Assembly: GCA_027621365.1 (NCBI GenBank)
Contig: JAQCBH010000002.1
Span: forward strand, 62,001-126,000
Direction: 5' to 3'
DNA from: Bacteroidota bacterium
GTDB taxonomy: Bacteria; Bacteroidota; Bacteroidia; NS11-12g; UBA955
DNA: 64,000 nucleotides
Part shown: piece by piece, positions 17,499 through 25,880 of the stretch
Layout: the number at the start of each line of letters is the position of its first letter
How positions within the stretch are numbered: the stretch's first letter is position 1
The notes under the pieces: model-generated
The model's input: only the letters and a program-made list of their open reading frames with translations
Databases searched by the model: none
Told to the model about the DNA's origin: nothing
Made by a program: the position numbers and the translations under genes

Positions 17499-18293
17499 AT
17501 GTTGGGAAGATCAGAATTTGTGGAGCGATGCCGGAAGAAATTCAGCGCCGATGAAACACAAGCGTTCTGGCTTTGGTTTTCTGCTCATTCGTTTGCCGAC
17601 CAAGAAGAATACACCCAAAAGTTTGACCGGCTCATGTCAGGAGAGCCCATTCAATACATTTTCCAAAGTGCGCCCTTTCACCGCTATGAATATGCCGTGG
17701 GCCCTGGTTGTTTGATTCCCAGACCTGAAACCGAAGAGCTGGTCGAGCTCATACTCCAAAAACCAGAAATCCAGTCCCTTCAGCAATGGCTAGACATTGG
17801 CACGGGCTCGGGTTGCATTGCATTGACCCTCGCCCAAGAGCGCCCATGGAACTTCAAGGCCATTGACATTTCAACCGAGGCCTTGCAGTGGGCCCAAATA
17901 AATTGGAACAGCTGCCCGGCCCATGTAAAAGAGCGAGTAGAACTCAAAGCCACTGATTTTCTGAGCTGGAATAAATGGCCCGATGGCATTCAAGCCATTG
18001 TGAGCAATCCACCATATATCGCCACCGAAGAAAAAACCCAAATCAAGGATCGGGTTGACAATTGGGAACCTCAAACCGCCCTATATAGCCCCAATGACCC
18101 CTTACTTTTTTACAAGAAAATGGCTGAATTGTGTACCAATACAAACACAGAACTTTGGTTAGTTCTAGAAATCAACCAGGAACTGGCCGAAGAGACAATC
18201 GAGGTATTTGCTAAAGTAGGGTGCCTATCAAAAAAAATCGCAGACCTCTCTGGAAATCTGCGATTTATTGAGGCCTTTTGGCCCGGAAATTGA
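17499..18293 (+). CDS. prmC: Peptide chain release factor N5-glutamine methyltransferase
   Basis: 264 residues. An N-terminal helical domain precedes a Rossmann SAM-binding domain with PRPETEELVE, DIGTGSGCIALTLA (motif I) and the substrate-glutamine motif SNPPYI. PrmC methylates the GGQ glutamine of RF1 and RF2. The ATG lies 4 bases after a -7 element. The last 60 bases contain a 10-bp perfect inverted repeat that would act as terminator for the convergent AT-hook gene (see terminator entry). The stop is 5 bases from the stop of that gene. Confidence 0.94.
   Translation: MLGRSEFVERCRKKFSADETQAFWLWFSAHSFADQEEYTQKFDRLMSGEPIQYIFQSAPFHRYEYAVGPGCLIPRPETEELVELILQKPEIQSLQQWLDIGTGSGCIALTLAQERPWNFKAIDISTEALQWAQINWNSCPAHVKERVELKATDFLSWNKWPDGIQAIVSNPPYIATEEKTQIKDRVDNWEPQTALYSPNDPLLFYKKMAELCTNTNTELWLVLEINQELAEETIEVFAKVGCLSKKIADLSGNLRFIEAFWPGN
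18231..18266 (-). terminator. Intrinsic terminator of the AT-hook gene, inside prmC
   Basis: 10-bp perfect stem AAATCGCAGA/TCTGCGATTT with a 12-base loop. On the minus strand it is followed by a run of seven T (18231-18237 as A on the + strand). It lies 33 bases past the AT-hook stop codon, wholly inside the 3' coding end of prmC. Confidence 0.75.
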
Positions 18294-18298
18294 ATGGT

Positions 18299-18931
18299 TT
18301 ATTTCTTGGAAATCATTCCATTTTCATTTTTCAAATGACCTGATTTGTAAATCTGGGTGAGGGTGGTATAAATACCCTGAGAAAAACGCTTTTTATCTTT
18401 TTGGCCACTCTTTTCAAATAAGGCTTGAATCAAATCACCTGATTTGATAGGCTGACTCAAAGCAGAAACATACTCCACAATGATATCGCGACGAGTAGGT
18501 TCTCCTGCCTTGCGACGACCAGCACCTGGGCGCAAGGGACTCTTGGCGGGTCTACCGCGACGGCGAGGAGCAACCTCAACTTCTTTTCTAGGACGACCAC
18601 GACGAGCCTTCCCAGCTTCTTTGGCTGCAGCTTTATAGGTCATGGCTTTGGCCTTCCACAAGAAAACCGAAGCCTCAGCTTTGGCTAAATCTTTTTGGAA
18701 TTGTTTCTCAGCACGAGCCAATTTCTTAGCAAATTCTTTCTCAGCCAACGCGTGTGCGGCATTCAATCCTTTTTGCATGCGCCCCATATCTTTTTCCAGT
18801 GCCTGCAAGGCTACTTGAAAAGCGGAAACTCCGCGCTGACTGGGCTTTTTGTTCTTGGATCCAGGTTTTCTGCCGCGGCGTTTTGGGGTAACCTCGACAG
18901 CTTCAGTTTGATTTTTTACAATTTTTGCCAT
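18299..18931 (-). CDS. AT-hook DNA-binding protein with coiled coil and winged-helix-like C-terminus
   Basis: 210 residues, highly basic. Three AT-hook-type cores are visible: RRGRKPGSK (18-26), RRGRPRK (110-116) and RRGRPAK (124-130). Between the first and second is a long Ala/Lys/Glu-rich helix (about 37-105) likely to form a coiled coil. Residues 148-210 (DIIVEYVSALSQPIKSGDLI and on) look like a small winged-helix domain of the HARE-HTH kind, which is my inference. A nucleoid-associated or regulatory role through minor-groove binding is likely. The gene is followed by a terminator inside prmC and preceded by a -7 element and an AT-rich island. I do not recognise a named family. Confidence 0.75.
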   Translation of the reverse strand: MAKIVKNQTEAVEVTPKRRGRKPGSKNKKPSQRGVSAFQVALQALEKDMGRMQKGLNAAHALAEKEFAKKLARAEKQFQKDLAKAEASVFLWKAKAMTYKAAAKEAGKARRGRPRKEVEVAPRRRGRPAKSPLRPGAGRRKAGEPTRRDIIVEYVSALSQPIKSGDLIQALFEKSGQKDKKRFSQGIYTTLTQIYKSGHLKNENGMISKK

Positions 18932-18942
18932 TTTATTAGTTG

Positions 18943-18950
18943 CAAAAATA
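18943..18950 (-). promoter_or_regulatory. -7 promoter element TATTTTTG (minus strand)
   Basis: CAAAAATA on the + strand, a TAnnTTTG match 11 bases upstream of the AT-hook gene ATG. Upstream of it (18951-19010) the DNA is strikingly AT-rich. Confidence 0.65.
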
Positions 18951-19047
18951 GTTGCTTAAATTAAATATTAATTAATTATTTAAAATAAACACAAATTTTA
19001 CAATTCAACCAGACGAAGAATAGACTTTGGGCAATGGTATCAAGCCC

Positions 19048-19055
19048 TACCTTTG
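19048..19055 (+). promoter_or_regulatory. -7 promoter element TACCTTTG
   Basis: Exact TAnnTTTG match 4 bases before the ATG at 19060. It lies inside the longer open frame that begins at 19027 and thus argues for the shorter start of dxs. Confidence 0.7.
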
Positions 19056-19059
19056 TAGC

Positions 19060-20790
19060 ATGTCGGAACTACTCAATTCCATTCAACATCCCTCAGACGT
19101 TCAGCGTTTGAACCAGGATGACCTCGTAAAATTGAGTAGCGAACTCCGGGAATTCCTAATCGAAACCATTCTTCAAAACGGCGGTCACTTCGCGGCCAAC
19201 TTAGGCGTAGTGGAACTAACCGTGGCCTTGCATCACATTTTGGATTTCCAGAAAGACAAATTGGTGTTTGATGTCGGTCACCAGAGCTACGCCCACAAGG
19301 TTCTCAGCGGCAGGCGCGATCAGCTGTCCAGCATTCGCAGCCACAAAGGATTGTCGGGTTTCCCCAACCGGAACGAAAGCGAATTCGATCATTTCGGAAC
19401 AGGTCATTCCTCTACGGCCTTGTCGGCGATCATGGGAATGGCTCACTCGAATCATATTCAAGGAAAATCAGCCAAACACGTTGCGGTGGTTGGCGATGGC
19501 GCCTTTACCGGTGGAATGATGTACGAGGCCTTGAACAACTTGCTGCAATGCCCCAGTCCAGTTTGGCTGATACTCAACGACAACCAAATGGGCATCGACC
19601 CCAATACCGGAGCTTTGAATCAACACTTGTGCGACCAAGATGGAACCATTGCCCAGTGGTGCCAATGGTTTCACCTGGACTACAGCGGCCCCATCGACGG
19701 GCATTCCATTCCAGAGCTGTTGCGGGCCTTACAAGACCAAAGCCCGTTCAAGCACCGTCTGATTCACATTAAAACCACCAAGGGCAAAGGCTACGCACCG
19801 GCCGAGAAAGAACAAACCCGCTGGCATGCCACATCCAAATTTGTCAAAATCGACCCCCAACATACCCCAAAGCCCAAAACCAAGTGGCAGGACCTATTTG
19901 GCACCATCTTGCTAAATGAGGCCAAACGGCACGATGACCTGGTTGGAATCAGCCCTGCCATGCCTACTTCATGCGGAATGGCTCCTGCCTTCCAACAATT
20001 CCCCGATCGTTTTTGGGATACGGGTATTGCCGAACAACACTCCGCAACCTTTGCCGCCGGTTTAGCTGCGGCCGGTAGTCGGGTGGTGTTGAATATCTAC
20101 TCCACCTTTTTACAGCGCGCCATGGACCAATGGGTTCACGACGTTGCCTTGCAAAACCTGGGTATAACCCTCTGCATTGACCGTGCGGGCCTGGTTGGTG
20201 AAGACGGCCCTACCCATCACGGAATGTTCGATCTCAATTGGCTCTTACCCGTTCCCCATCTGTACCTTTCTACTCCTGGTAGTGCCCAAGAATTGCAACA
20301 GGCCATGCGAAGCAGCTTGGAACACAAATGGCTAAGCGCCATTCGTTACCCACGAAGCGAGGCTGAACACGATCAATTCGAAGACTTGCCTGCCCAATCG
20401 AAATTAGACCCCATTCTGTTGCACCCTGGTAAGAAGGTCGCTCTATTGAGCTGTGGCCCCTTGAGTTACGATTTGCTCAACAGCCTCCAAACTCAAAACA
20501 CCCCCATTGCGCTTTACCATTTCCCTTGGGTGCGCCGTCCGGAAGGAATCATTCCCGCCCCCCATGAATTAGCTGATTTCGAACACGTAATCACCGTAGA
20601 AGACGGAGCTATTCTCGGCGGATGGGGACAAAGCATTCGCTCGGTTTCGGCCCTAGCCCATCAGCAGTGGCAACATGTTGGAATAGGAGATGAATTTGTG
20701 GCTCACGGAAGCATCGCCCAACTCCGCGAAGAATCTGGCATGAGCCCTGAGCAAATACTAGCGGAGGCTGTTAAGTGCCTTTCCCTATAG
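19060..20790 (+). CDS. dxs: 1-deoxy-D-xylulose-5-phosphate synthase
   Basis: 576 residues, on the short side for Dxs (often about 620). The thiamine-diphosphate site is seen as GDGAFTGGMMYEALNN with the following LNDNQMGI, and the early FDVGHQSYAHK block is present. The transketolase central domain has FWDTGIAEQHSATFAAGLA, and CIDRAGLVGEDGPTHHG follows. It condenses pyruvate and glyceraldehyde-3-phosphate at the start of the MEP isoprenoid pathway. The start MSELLNSIQHPSD follows the -7 element by 4 bases. The last 20 bases overlap the convergent pabA gene. Confidence 0.93.
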   Translation: MSELLNSIQHPSDVQRLNQDDLVKLSSELREFLIETILQNGGHFAANLGVVELTVALHHILDFQKDKLVFDVGHQSYAHKVLSGRRDQLSSIRSHKGLSGFPNRNESEFDHFGTGHSSTALSAIMGMAHSNHIQGKSAKHVAVVGDGAFTGGMMYEALNNLLQCPSPVWLILNDNQMGIDPNTGALNQHLCDQDGTIAQWCQWFHLDYSGPIDGHSIPELLRALQDQSPFKHRLIHIKTTKGKGYAPAEKEQTRWHATSKFVKIDPQHTPKPKTKWQDLFGTILLNEAKRHDDLVGISPAMPTSCGMAPAFQQFPDRFWDTGIAEQHSATFAAGLAAAGSRVVLNIYSTFLQRAMDQWVHDVALQNLGITLCIDRAGLVGEDGPTHHGMFDLNWLLPVPHLYLSTPGSAQELQQAMRSSLEHKWLSAIRYPRSEAEHDQFEDLPAQSKLDPILLHPGKKVALLSCGPLSYDLLNSLQTQNTPIALYHFPWVRRPEGIIPAPHELADFEHVITVEDGAILGGWGQSIRSVSALAHQQWQHVGIGDEFVAHGSIAQLREESGMSPEQILAEAVKCLSL

Positions 20791-21349
20791 CATTCACCCA
20801 ATTCTGGATCACTGCCTGACCCTCTGGAGTAAGTATGCTTTCGGGGTGAAACTGAACCCCAAAGTGCACAATGGGCCCCACTTGCCATTCAATGGCCATG
20901 CATTCACCTTCTGTGGTTTCTGCCAAGATTTTAGCTTGGGTTCCAGACAGCGATTGGAGCACCAAAGAGTGGTATCGACCCACTCGCATGGGAACGGGGA
21001 TACAGGCGAACAATGGACCCCCTGAATGCTGGATCAAACTGGGCTTCCCATGCATGGGAACCTGGGCGTGAACCAACTCGGCTCCAGCCAACTCTCCCAT
21101 GGCTTGCATGCCCAAGCAAATACCCAACAGTGGCTTTCGTCGAGAAGCCCTCTTCATAAATGCGAGCAAATCACCTGAGTTACTTGGAGTTCCAGGGCCG
21201 GGACCTATGACCAATGCGTCGTAATGATCCAGATTGACTTCGTCCAATTCCAAATGAGTCTTGACCTCAACATTCGAGCCTGTTGCCTGTAGAGCATGTA
21301 CAATGTTGAAGGAGAAGGAGTCGAAATTGTCGATGAATAGCAGTTTCAC
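20771..21349 (-). CDS. pabA: Glutamine amidotransferase, anthranilate/aminodeoxychorismate synthase component II
   Basis: 192 residues, class I glutamine amidotransferase. The nucleophile C78 lies in GICLGMQAM, His and Glu are in VQFHPES, and FIDNFDSFSFN is the TrpG/PabA start. It supplies ammonia to a chorismate-using partner. The partner is not adjacent: the neighbouring genes are tsaB and a LON-domain gene, so whether it serves folate, tryptophan or both is open. Its start overlaps tsaB by 4 bases, and its 3' end overlaps dxs by 20 bases on the opposite strand. Confidence 0.85.
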   Translation of the reverse strand: MKLLFIDNFDSFSFNIVHALQATGSNVEVKTHLELDEVNLDHYDALVIGPGPGTPSNSGDLLAFMKRASRRKPLLGICLGMQAMGELAGAELVHAQVPMHGKPSLIQHSGGPLFACIPVPMRVGRYHSLVLQSLSGTQAKILAETTEGECMAIEWQVGPIVHFGVQFHPESILTPEGQAVIQNWVNAIGKGT

Positions 21350-22026
21350 AAGCGGTATTTTTTATTGATGCCGGGCTGAAATCCCTTCAAATAATTCGGC
21401 TCAAAATAGGCGACATCCGAAAAGGATTTGCTTATCCATTTATCAATAGACTCGGCGAGCAAAACAGCCGCCGTCAATTCTACATTTACTCCAGCACAGG
21501 TCTCAGAAACCTTAAAAGCACCATTGCCCACGGCCCAGGTGCGCGAACCTACTTCTGGAAGAGCTTCTTCCTCCAACACATAGGGCCTGAGCTCCGAAAC
21601 TCGATCGGGAAACGACAAAGACAGGGCGTACACTTCCGATCGGCGGGCATCCATCATAGCCCAAATAGCCGCTCCGGTAGACCAATCAGAACCCAGCTCC
21701 AGGACAGCCACTTGAGCCAACGCTTTTAACCCCGAAACGGCCAATAAAGGAATTTTCCAGGCATAGGCCAATGACTTGGCTAAACTGCTTCCAATGCGAA
21801 GTCCTGTATAGGAACCAGGGCCCTCGTTGACCGCTACACCAACCAAGGAATAGTCCTGCTGCTTGGCTTTGGCCACCGCCCGTTCCACCAGCAAAGGCAA
21901 TTGCTCGGAATGGCTCTGTTGAACCCGATTCACCGACTCCCAAATCAAGGATTTGCTCTCGATACAAGCCAAGGCAACCGAGGGGAATTCGGCTGAAGAT
22001 TCAATCAAAAGTAGGGCCGGTTTCAT
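21346..22026 (-). CDS. tsaB: tRNA threonylcarbamoyladenosine biosynthesis protein TsaB
   Basis: 226 residues of the ASKHA fold, with the N-terminal strand LLLIESS, the SHSEQLPLLVE segment and the diagnostic VNEGPGSYTGLRIG. TsaB works with TsaD (and TsaE) to make t6A37 in ANN-decoding tRNAs. It overlaps both neighbours by 4 bases in the leftward operon LON-tsaB-pabA. No zinc or iron site is expected, because TsaB is the non-catalytic paralogue of TsaD. Confidence 0.92.
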   Translation of the reverse strand: MKPALLLIESSAEFPSVALACIESKSLIWESVNRVQQSHSEQLPLLVERAVAKAKQQDYSLVGVAVNEGPGSYTGLRIGSSLAKSLAYAWKIPLLAVSGLKALAQVAVLELGSDWSTGAAIWAMMDARRSEVYALSLSFPDRVSELRPYVLEEEALPEVGSRTWAVGNGAFKVSETCAGVNVELTAAVLLAESIDKWISKSFSDVAYFEPNYLKGFQPGINKKYRL

Positions 22027-22646
22027 AGGGCACTCAAACGTTTGGCATGACCATTCAAATGAACCAAATTCTTCATGTTCTCTACTTGCTCGAGCGTGTA
22101 AAGCAGTTCTTTCAAATGGTTCAAGGCATACAACTGACGCTCAGAAACAGAGGTCAACGCTGCCATTTCGTATTCGTGTTTCAGGTCCATACCCGCCTTG
22201 TGAGCCCAGTCTAGGTAAGAACCCAATTTATCAGGCACACGCTTGCCCACTTGCGATAACTCGTAAATCTGAGTCAGCAAATCCTTCAAACGAAGTTGAA
22301 GCTCTTTGTCTTCATCATCGACAAACGACAAGGTCTCGACTTGGGCTTGATCGTAGCTCTCTATAGACGCAGCGTGAACCACTTTGGTCAATACCACGCG
22401 TTCTGTGCAGCGGCCGGTAATATCCAAGCTGCCATCTTCATACACCTGATCAACAGAAATCAACTCAACTTTGGCTGCCAAAGACTGCAACTCCCTATCC
22501 AAACTGCAGGCAACGACAAAAGGGCAATGGACCCATTGAACTTGCTTGAGCATGGCCTTGTACCTAGGCTCAAAAATGTGCAGGCGAAACACCTCATTTT
22601 CAAACAAGACTAAGGGCAAAGGAAAGAGGGGCAGCAAGGGTTGCAC
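22023..22646 (-). CDS. LON peptidase substrate-binding (N-terminal) domain protein
   Basis: 207 residues consisting of a LON N-terminal domain alone (PLLPLFPLPLVLFENEVFRL, HIFEPRYKAML). The AAA and Ser-Lys protease parts of Lon are absent, as in the family's stand-alone members, whose function is not settled. The start codon is GTG at 22646. It is supported by a -7 element only 4 bases upstream and by the family start at PLFPLP. First gene of the operon with tsaB and pabA. Confidence 0.82.
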   Translation of the reverse strand: MQPLLPLFPLPLVLFENEVFRLHIFEPRYKAMLKQVQWVHCPFVVACSLDRELQSLAAKVELISVDQVYEDGSLDITGRCTERVVLTKVVHAASIESYDQAQVETLSFVDDEDKELQLRLKDLLTQIYELSQVGKRVPDKLGSYLDWAHKAGMDLKHEYEMAALTSVSERQLYALNHLKELLYTLEQVENMKNLVHLNGHAKRLSAL

Positions 22647-22650
22647 CTTG

Positions 22651-22658
22651 CAAATTTA
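22651..22658 (-). promoter_or_regulatory. -7 promoter element TAAATTTG (minus strand)
   Basis: TAnnTTTG match ending 4 bases before the GTG start of the LON-domain gene. It drives the LON-tsaB-pabA operon. Confidence 0.65.
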
Positions 22659-22706
22659 TGGCGATTAGGGCAATGAAGCACGAAGCCCAAAGCCGCGGCG
22701 ATTGCC

Positions 22707-22714
22707 TACATTTG
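22707..22714 (+). promoter_or_regulatory. -7 promoter element TACATTTG
   Basis: TAnnTTTG match 4 bases before the thiolase ATG. Together with 22651-22658 it forms a compact divergent promoter pair. Confidence 0.65.
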
Positions 22715-22718
22715 CAAC

Positions 22719-23903
22719 ATGGCCAATCGCGAAGTTTACATAGTGGGCGCTAAGCGCACCCCCCTGGGCAGTTTCAACGGTTCTCTCTCTTCTGTACCCG
22801 CTCCAAAATTGGGAGCTGTCGCCATTCAAGCGGCTCTCGAACAAGCCGGAATTGACCCCAATTCCGTACAGGAAGTGTACATGGGAAGTGTTTTGCAGGC
22901 TGGATTGGGCCAAGCACCCGCTCGTCAGGCGGCAAAATTTGCGGGCATTGGCGATCATGTACCTGCCACCACCGTAAACAAGGTTTGTGCTTCTGGCATG
23001 AAGGCCGTTTCATTGGCCGCCCAAGGCATCCTGTTGGGGCACACCGACATAGCGGTTGCCGGGGGCATGGAGAACATGAGTTTGGTTCCTCACTACTTGC
23101 CTCAGTCTCGCACAGGCACCAAATACGGTGAGATTCGCATGCAGGACGGACTGCAACTCGACGGTTTGACCGATGTATACAACCAAGTGGCCATGGGTAA
23201 CTGTGCAGATACCTGTGCCAGCGAATACGGTTTTACCCGCGAAGACCAAGATGCTTATGCCATCAACAGCTACAAACGATCTGCCCAAGCCTGGGCTGAA
23301 GGAAAGTTTCAGGCCGAGATAGCGCCTGTGACCATCAAAACTCGCAAGGGTGAGGTACTGTTTGCAGAAGACGAAGAATACAAAAACGTCATATTCGATA
23401 AGATACCTGGTCTGCGCCCAGCTTTCACCAAAGAAGGTACTGTAACCGCCGCCAACGCGAGCACCATGAACGATGGAGCTGCTGCTTTGGTGCTGGTGAG
23501 CGGAGAGAAATTGGCCGAATTGGGATTGACTCCCTTGGCCAAATTGAACGGTTTTGCCGATGCTGAGCAAGCTCCTGAATGGTTCACCACAACTCCCTCT
23601 AAAGCCATGCCTTTGGCGGCTGAAAGAGCGGGTATTAGCCTGGAAAAGATCGATTACTTTGAATTCAACGAGGCCTTCTCGGTTGTGGCATTGGCCAACA
23701 ACAAAATTTTGGGCCTTGATGCCGAAAAAGTGAACGTCAATGGAGGTGCTGTTTCCTTGGGTCATCCCTTGGGAGCATCTGGGGCACGAATTTTGGTAAC
23801 ACTGATTCAAGTATTGAAACAGAATCAGGGCCAATACGGCGGTGCTGCTATCTGCAATGGAGGCGGTGGCGCTAGCGCCATGGTCATCGAAAATTGCGTA
23901 TGA
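22719..23903 (+). CDS. Acetyl-CoA C-acetyltransferase (thiolase)
   Basis: 394 residues, the standard biosynthetic thiolase length. The nucleophilic C90 lies in NKVCASGMKAV, the catalytic His in GHPLGASGAR, and the second Cys in CNGGGGAS. These residues fit AtoB/PhaA-type acetoacetyl-CoA thiolases, although longer-chain beta-ketothiolases are close relatives. No other fatty-acid or PHB gene is adjacent, so physiological direction is undecided. The ATG is 4 bases after a -7 element, and the stop overlaps the next start (ATGA). Confidence 0.92.
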   Translation: MANREVYIVGAKRTPLGSFNGSLSSVPAPKLGAVAIQAALEQAGIDPNSVQEVYMGSVLQAGLGQAPARQAAKFAGIGDHVPATTVNKVCASGMKAVSLAAQGILLGHTDIAVAGGMENMSLVPHYLPQSRTGTKYGEIRMQDGLQLDGLTDVYNQVAMGNCADTCASEYGFTREDQDAYAINSYKRSAQAWAEGKFQAEIAPVTIKTRKGEVLFAEDEEYKNVIFDKIPGLRPAFTKEGTVTAANASTMNDGAAALVLVSGEKLAELGLTPLAKLNGFADAEQAPEWFTTTPSKAMPLAAERAGISLEKIDYFEFNEAFSVVALANNKILGLDAEKVNVNGGAVSLGHPLGASGARILVTLIQVLKQNQGQYGGAAICNGGGGASAMVIENCV

Positions 23904-24814
23904 ACATAAACTCTGTCATTGTTTGCTTCCTATTTGGGCTCCTCCCCTTTGGATTGAAGGCCCAACAAACACCCGAAAAAACCCAACGCTCCATCTTAGC
24001 TTTGGAAGGGGCTTGGCTGTGGGCCGACACTGACTCTGCCCGTTTGGCTTCGGCCCAAGAGGCCCAAACTCTTTTGTTGGAAGGCCTTGGCCAAAAAGGT
24101 TCTTGGGACTTTGACTTTGACTCGCTGCGCACGAGCACCATTGCCATTGCCAGCCATTCTAAGGCACCCTTTCGAGTCTTTACCTGGAATGCCGTCCTTC
24201 TCGACAAGCGTTTTGTTCATTTTGGAATCCTGCAATACAAAAAGGGAAGCGAACTATACAACTTCCCCTTGTTTGATTCTGCTCAATCCCTTCCAGAAGC
24301 CTGGGACGACAGCGAATTAAGCCCCAGCGAGTGGATTGGAGCCCTTTATTACCAAGTAGTACCTCTGAATAAAACCGACTGGATGGTTCTCGGCTTTGAC
24401 GGCCACAACATCAATTCCAATCGCTCCATTGTCGATGTCATCCATTTTGAAACGGGTGAAAACGGAACAGATTTGAGTTTTGGCCGAGCCCTTTTCCGTG
24501 AAAGTTTGGAAGACCCATCAAGAGCCACCCGCATGGTCTTTGAATACCACAAATCGGCACGTATGCTGCTCAGATTTGAAGAATCAGAGAAGTGGTTGGT
24601 AGTAGACAACTTGGGTTCTGCTATCGAGGGAGGCAACGACAACCCCTATTTGCAATTTCCTACGGGCGATTACTCGGCCTATCAAGAGCAAAAAGGAGGC
24701 TCCTGGGTTCGCTTTGATCTGGAGACCTTGCGCTTCGTCAAAGACAAAGAGGTTGAAAATAACCCTGAAAATTTGGAACTGCCCCAGCCCGAACCTGAAA
24801 GCGATCAGGACTAA
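23900..24814 (+). CDS. Secreted protein of unknown function
   Basis: 304 residues from the ATG at 23900, which overlaps the thiolase stop by 4 bases. An N-terminal signal peptide ends LKAQ (residue 20 or so). The body is rich in aromatic and acidic residues (for example WIGALYYQVVPLNKTDWMVL) and ends in an acidic PEPESDQD tail. No catalytic motif, lipobox or T9SS domain is visible. Similar exported proteins of unknown function are common in Flavobacteriia, but I cannot name a family. It converges with the isochorismate synthase gene with a 4-base overlap. Confidence 0.65.
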   Translation: MNINSVIVCFLFGLLPFGLKAQQTPEKTQRSILALEGAWLWADTDSARLASAQEAQTLLLEGLGQKGSWDFDFDSLRTSTIAIASHSKAPFRVFTWNAVLLDKRFVHFGILQYKKGSELYNFPLFDSAQSLPEAWDDSELSPSEWIGALYYQVVPLNKTDWMVLGFDGHNINSNRSIVDVIHFETGENGTDLSFGRALFRESLEDPSRATRMVFEYHKSARMLLRFEESEKWLVVDNLGSAIEGGNDNPYLQFPTGDYSAYQEQKGGSWVRFDLETLRFVKDKEVENNPENLELPQPEPESDQD

Positions 24815-25797
24815 AGCCCTAAACTTTCCATTTTGGATTGGGTTTCCTCCCATTCTTTTTGGGCATCGCTACCCGAATTGACTCCTGCTCCGGCATAGAG
24901 CCAGGTACCGTGTTGCGACAATCGAGCACAGCGCAATTGCACCCAAGCTTGAAGGCATTGATCTTTCCAGGCCCCCAACACACCGGCATAGGCCCCACGA
25001 TCAAACGAGATGCTACTTTCCAAGGCCTGCATGGCATCGGCCTGCGGATAACCCGCCACAGCGGGAGTTGGATTCAGCAACTCCAGCAATGCTGGCAAGC
25101 GCGACAACCCAATTTCAAATCGATACTCGGAGCGCAAGTGCCGCAAGTCCCCATACTGGGTTTCTTGCAAAGCATCGACATGAAACCCAACACCCAAACC
25201 CGTCAATGTTTCTTCGATGAATCGACCGGTTACCGATTGCTCCAATTGTTCCTTGTTGGACCAATTCTCGCCGGCCTTTAAGGTTCCCGCCATCGCCAAT
25301 ATTCGACCCGCACCACGCTCCCATTGCAGCAAATGCTCGGGGGTGGAACCCATCCACAGGCCCAAATCAGGTTGATAGTAAGCAAAACCCATGGCTTGGC
25401 TATGACGATCCCTCATGGCCCTCCAACGCTGAGTCAAGGGTAGATCAGGTGAGGAATGAGCAGCCGCGCAGCGGGCCAAAACCAACTTTTCAAAATCACC
25501 TTGTGAGATGCCTTGTTTGACCCAATCCACTTGTTCAGAAAATTGGGTAAAGTCTGCGCATTCACGGGGCGCCCAAGTCAATTCTGCTCGCCGGCCCTCG
25601 AGATAGGCCCAAGGCTCTTCTTCAGTGGGTGCTGAACAGAGAACTTGGAGTTCATGAGACCCAAACGATGAAACAAACAGGGCCTCCTTTTCTTGCAACA
25701 CAGCGGCCCAGTTCATGGGTCGTGATTGACCCTTTCGAATCAGAGGCTCAGCCCTGTTGGGCCACTGCATCACGTACAAACTCTCTGATTCCTGCAT
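24811..25797 (-). CDS. menF: Isochorismate synthase / chorismate-binding enzyme
   Basis: 328 residues, shorter than usual (about 380-430) but with the chorismate-binding core. Motifs seen are LVLARC (from the KxVLAR region), WMGSTPEHLLQ, AGTLKAGENWSNKEQ, SEYRFEIG, NPTPAVAGYPQADA and AGAGVNSGSDAQKEW. It would convert chorismate to isochorismate for menaquinone. Isochorismate synthase is favoured over PabB/TrpE by the AGTLKAG form and the NPTPAVAG block, but no other men gene lies here. The N-terminal domain is reduced. The ATG at 25797 has no clear -7 element. Confidence 0.8.
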   Translation of the reverse strand: MQESESLYVMQWPNRAEPLIRKGQSRPMNWAAVLQEKEALFVSSFGSHELQVLCSAPTEEEPWAYLEGRRAELTWAPRECADFTQFSEQVDWVKQGISQGDFEKLVLARCAAAHSSPDLPLTQRWRAMRDRHSQAMGFAYYQPDLGLWMGSTPEHLLQWERGAGRILAMAGTLKAGENWSNKEQLEQSVTGRFIEETLTGLGVGFHVDALQETQYGDLRHLRSEYRFEIGLSRLPALLELLNPTPAVAGYPQADAMQALESSISFDRGAYAGVLGAWKDQCLQAWVQLRCARLSQHGTWLYAGAGVNSGSDAQKEWEETQSKMESLGL

Positions 25798-25836
25798 GGT
25801 TCAATCAAGCAAGCCCTAGGGCATGGAGGAAAGCCT

Positions 25837-25844
25837 TACCTTTG
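25837..25844 (+). promoter_or_regulatory. -7 promoter element TACCTTTG
   Basis: Exact TAnnTTTG match 36 bases before the ATG of the histidine phosphatase gene, giving a leader of about 30 bases. Confidence 0.6.
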
Positions 25845-25880
25845 AAGGGGGCCTTTCTTGAGCAAAATTCCCATCCCGAG

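Noticed and set aside
23010-23834. 274-codon minus-strand frame opposite the thiolase gene
   Set aside because: The + strand carries an intact thiolase with all catalytic residues; the antisense product has no recognisable domain.
25798-25836. Promoter for the isochorismate synthase gene (minus strand)
   Set aside because: No CAAAnnTA was found in the upstream stretch; the true element may be further away or divergent from consensus.
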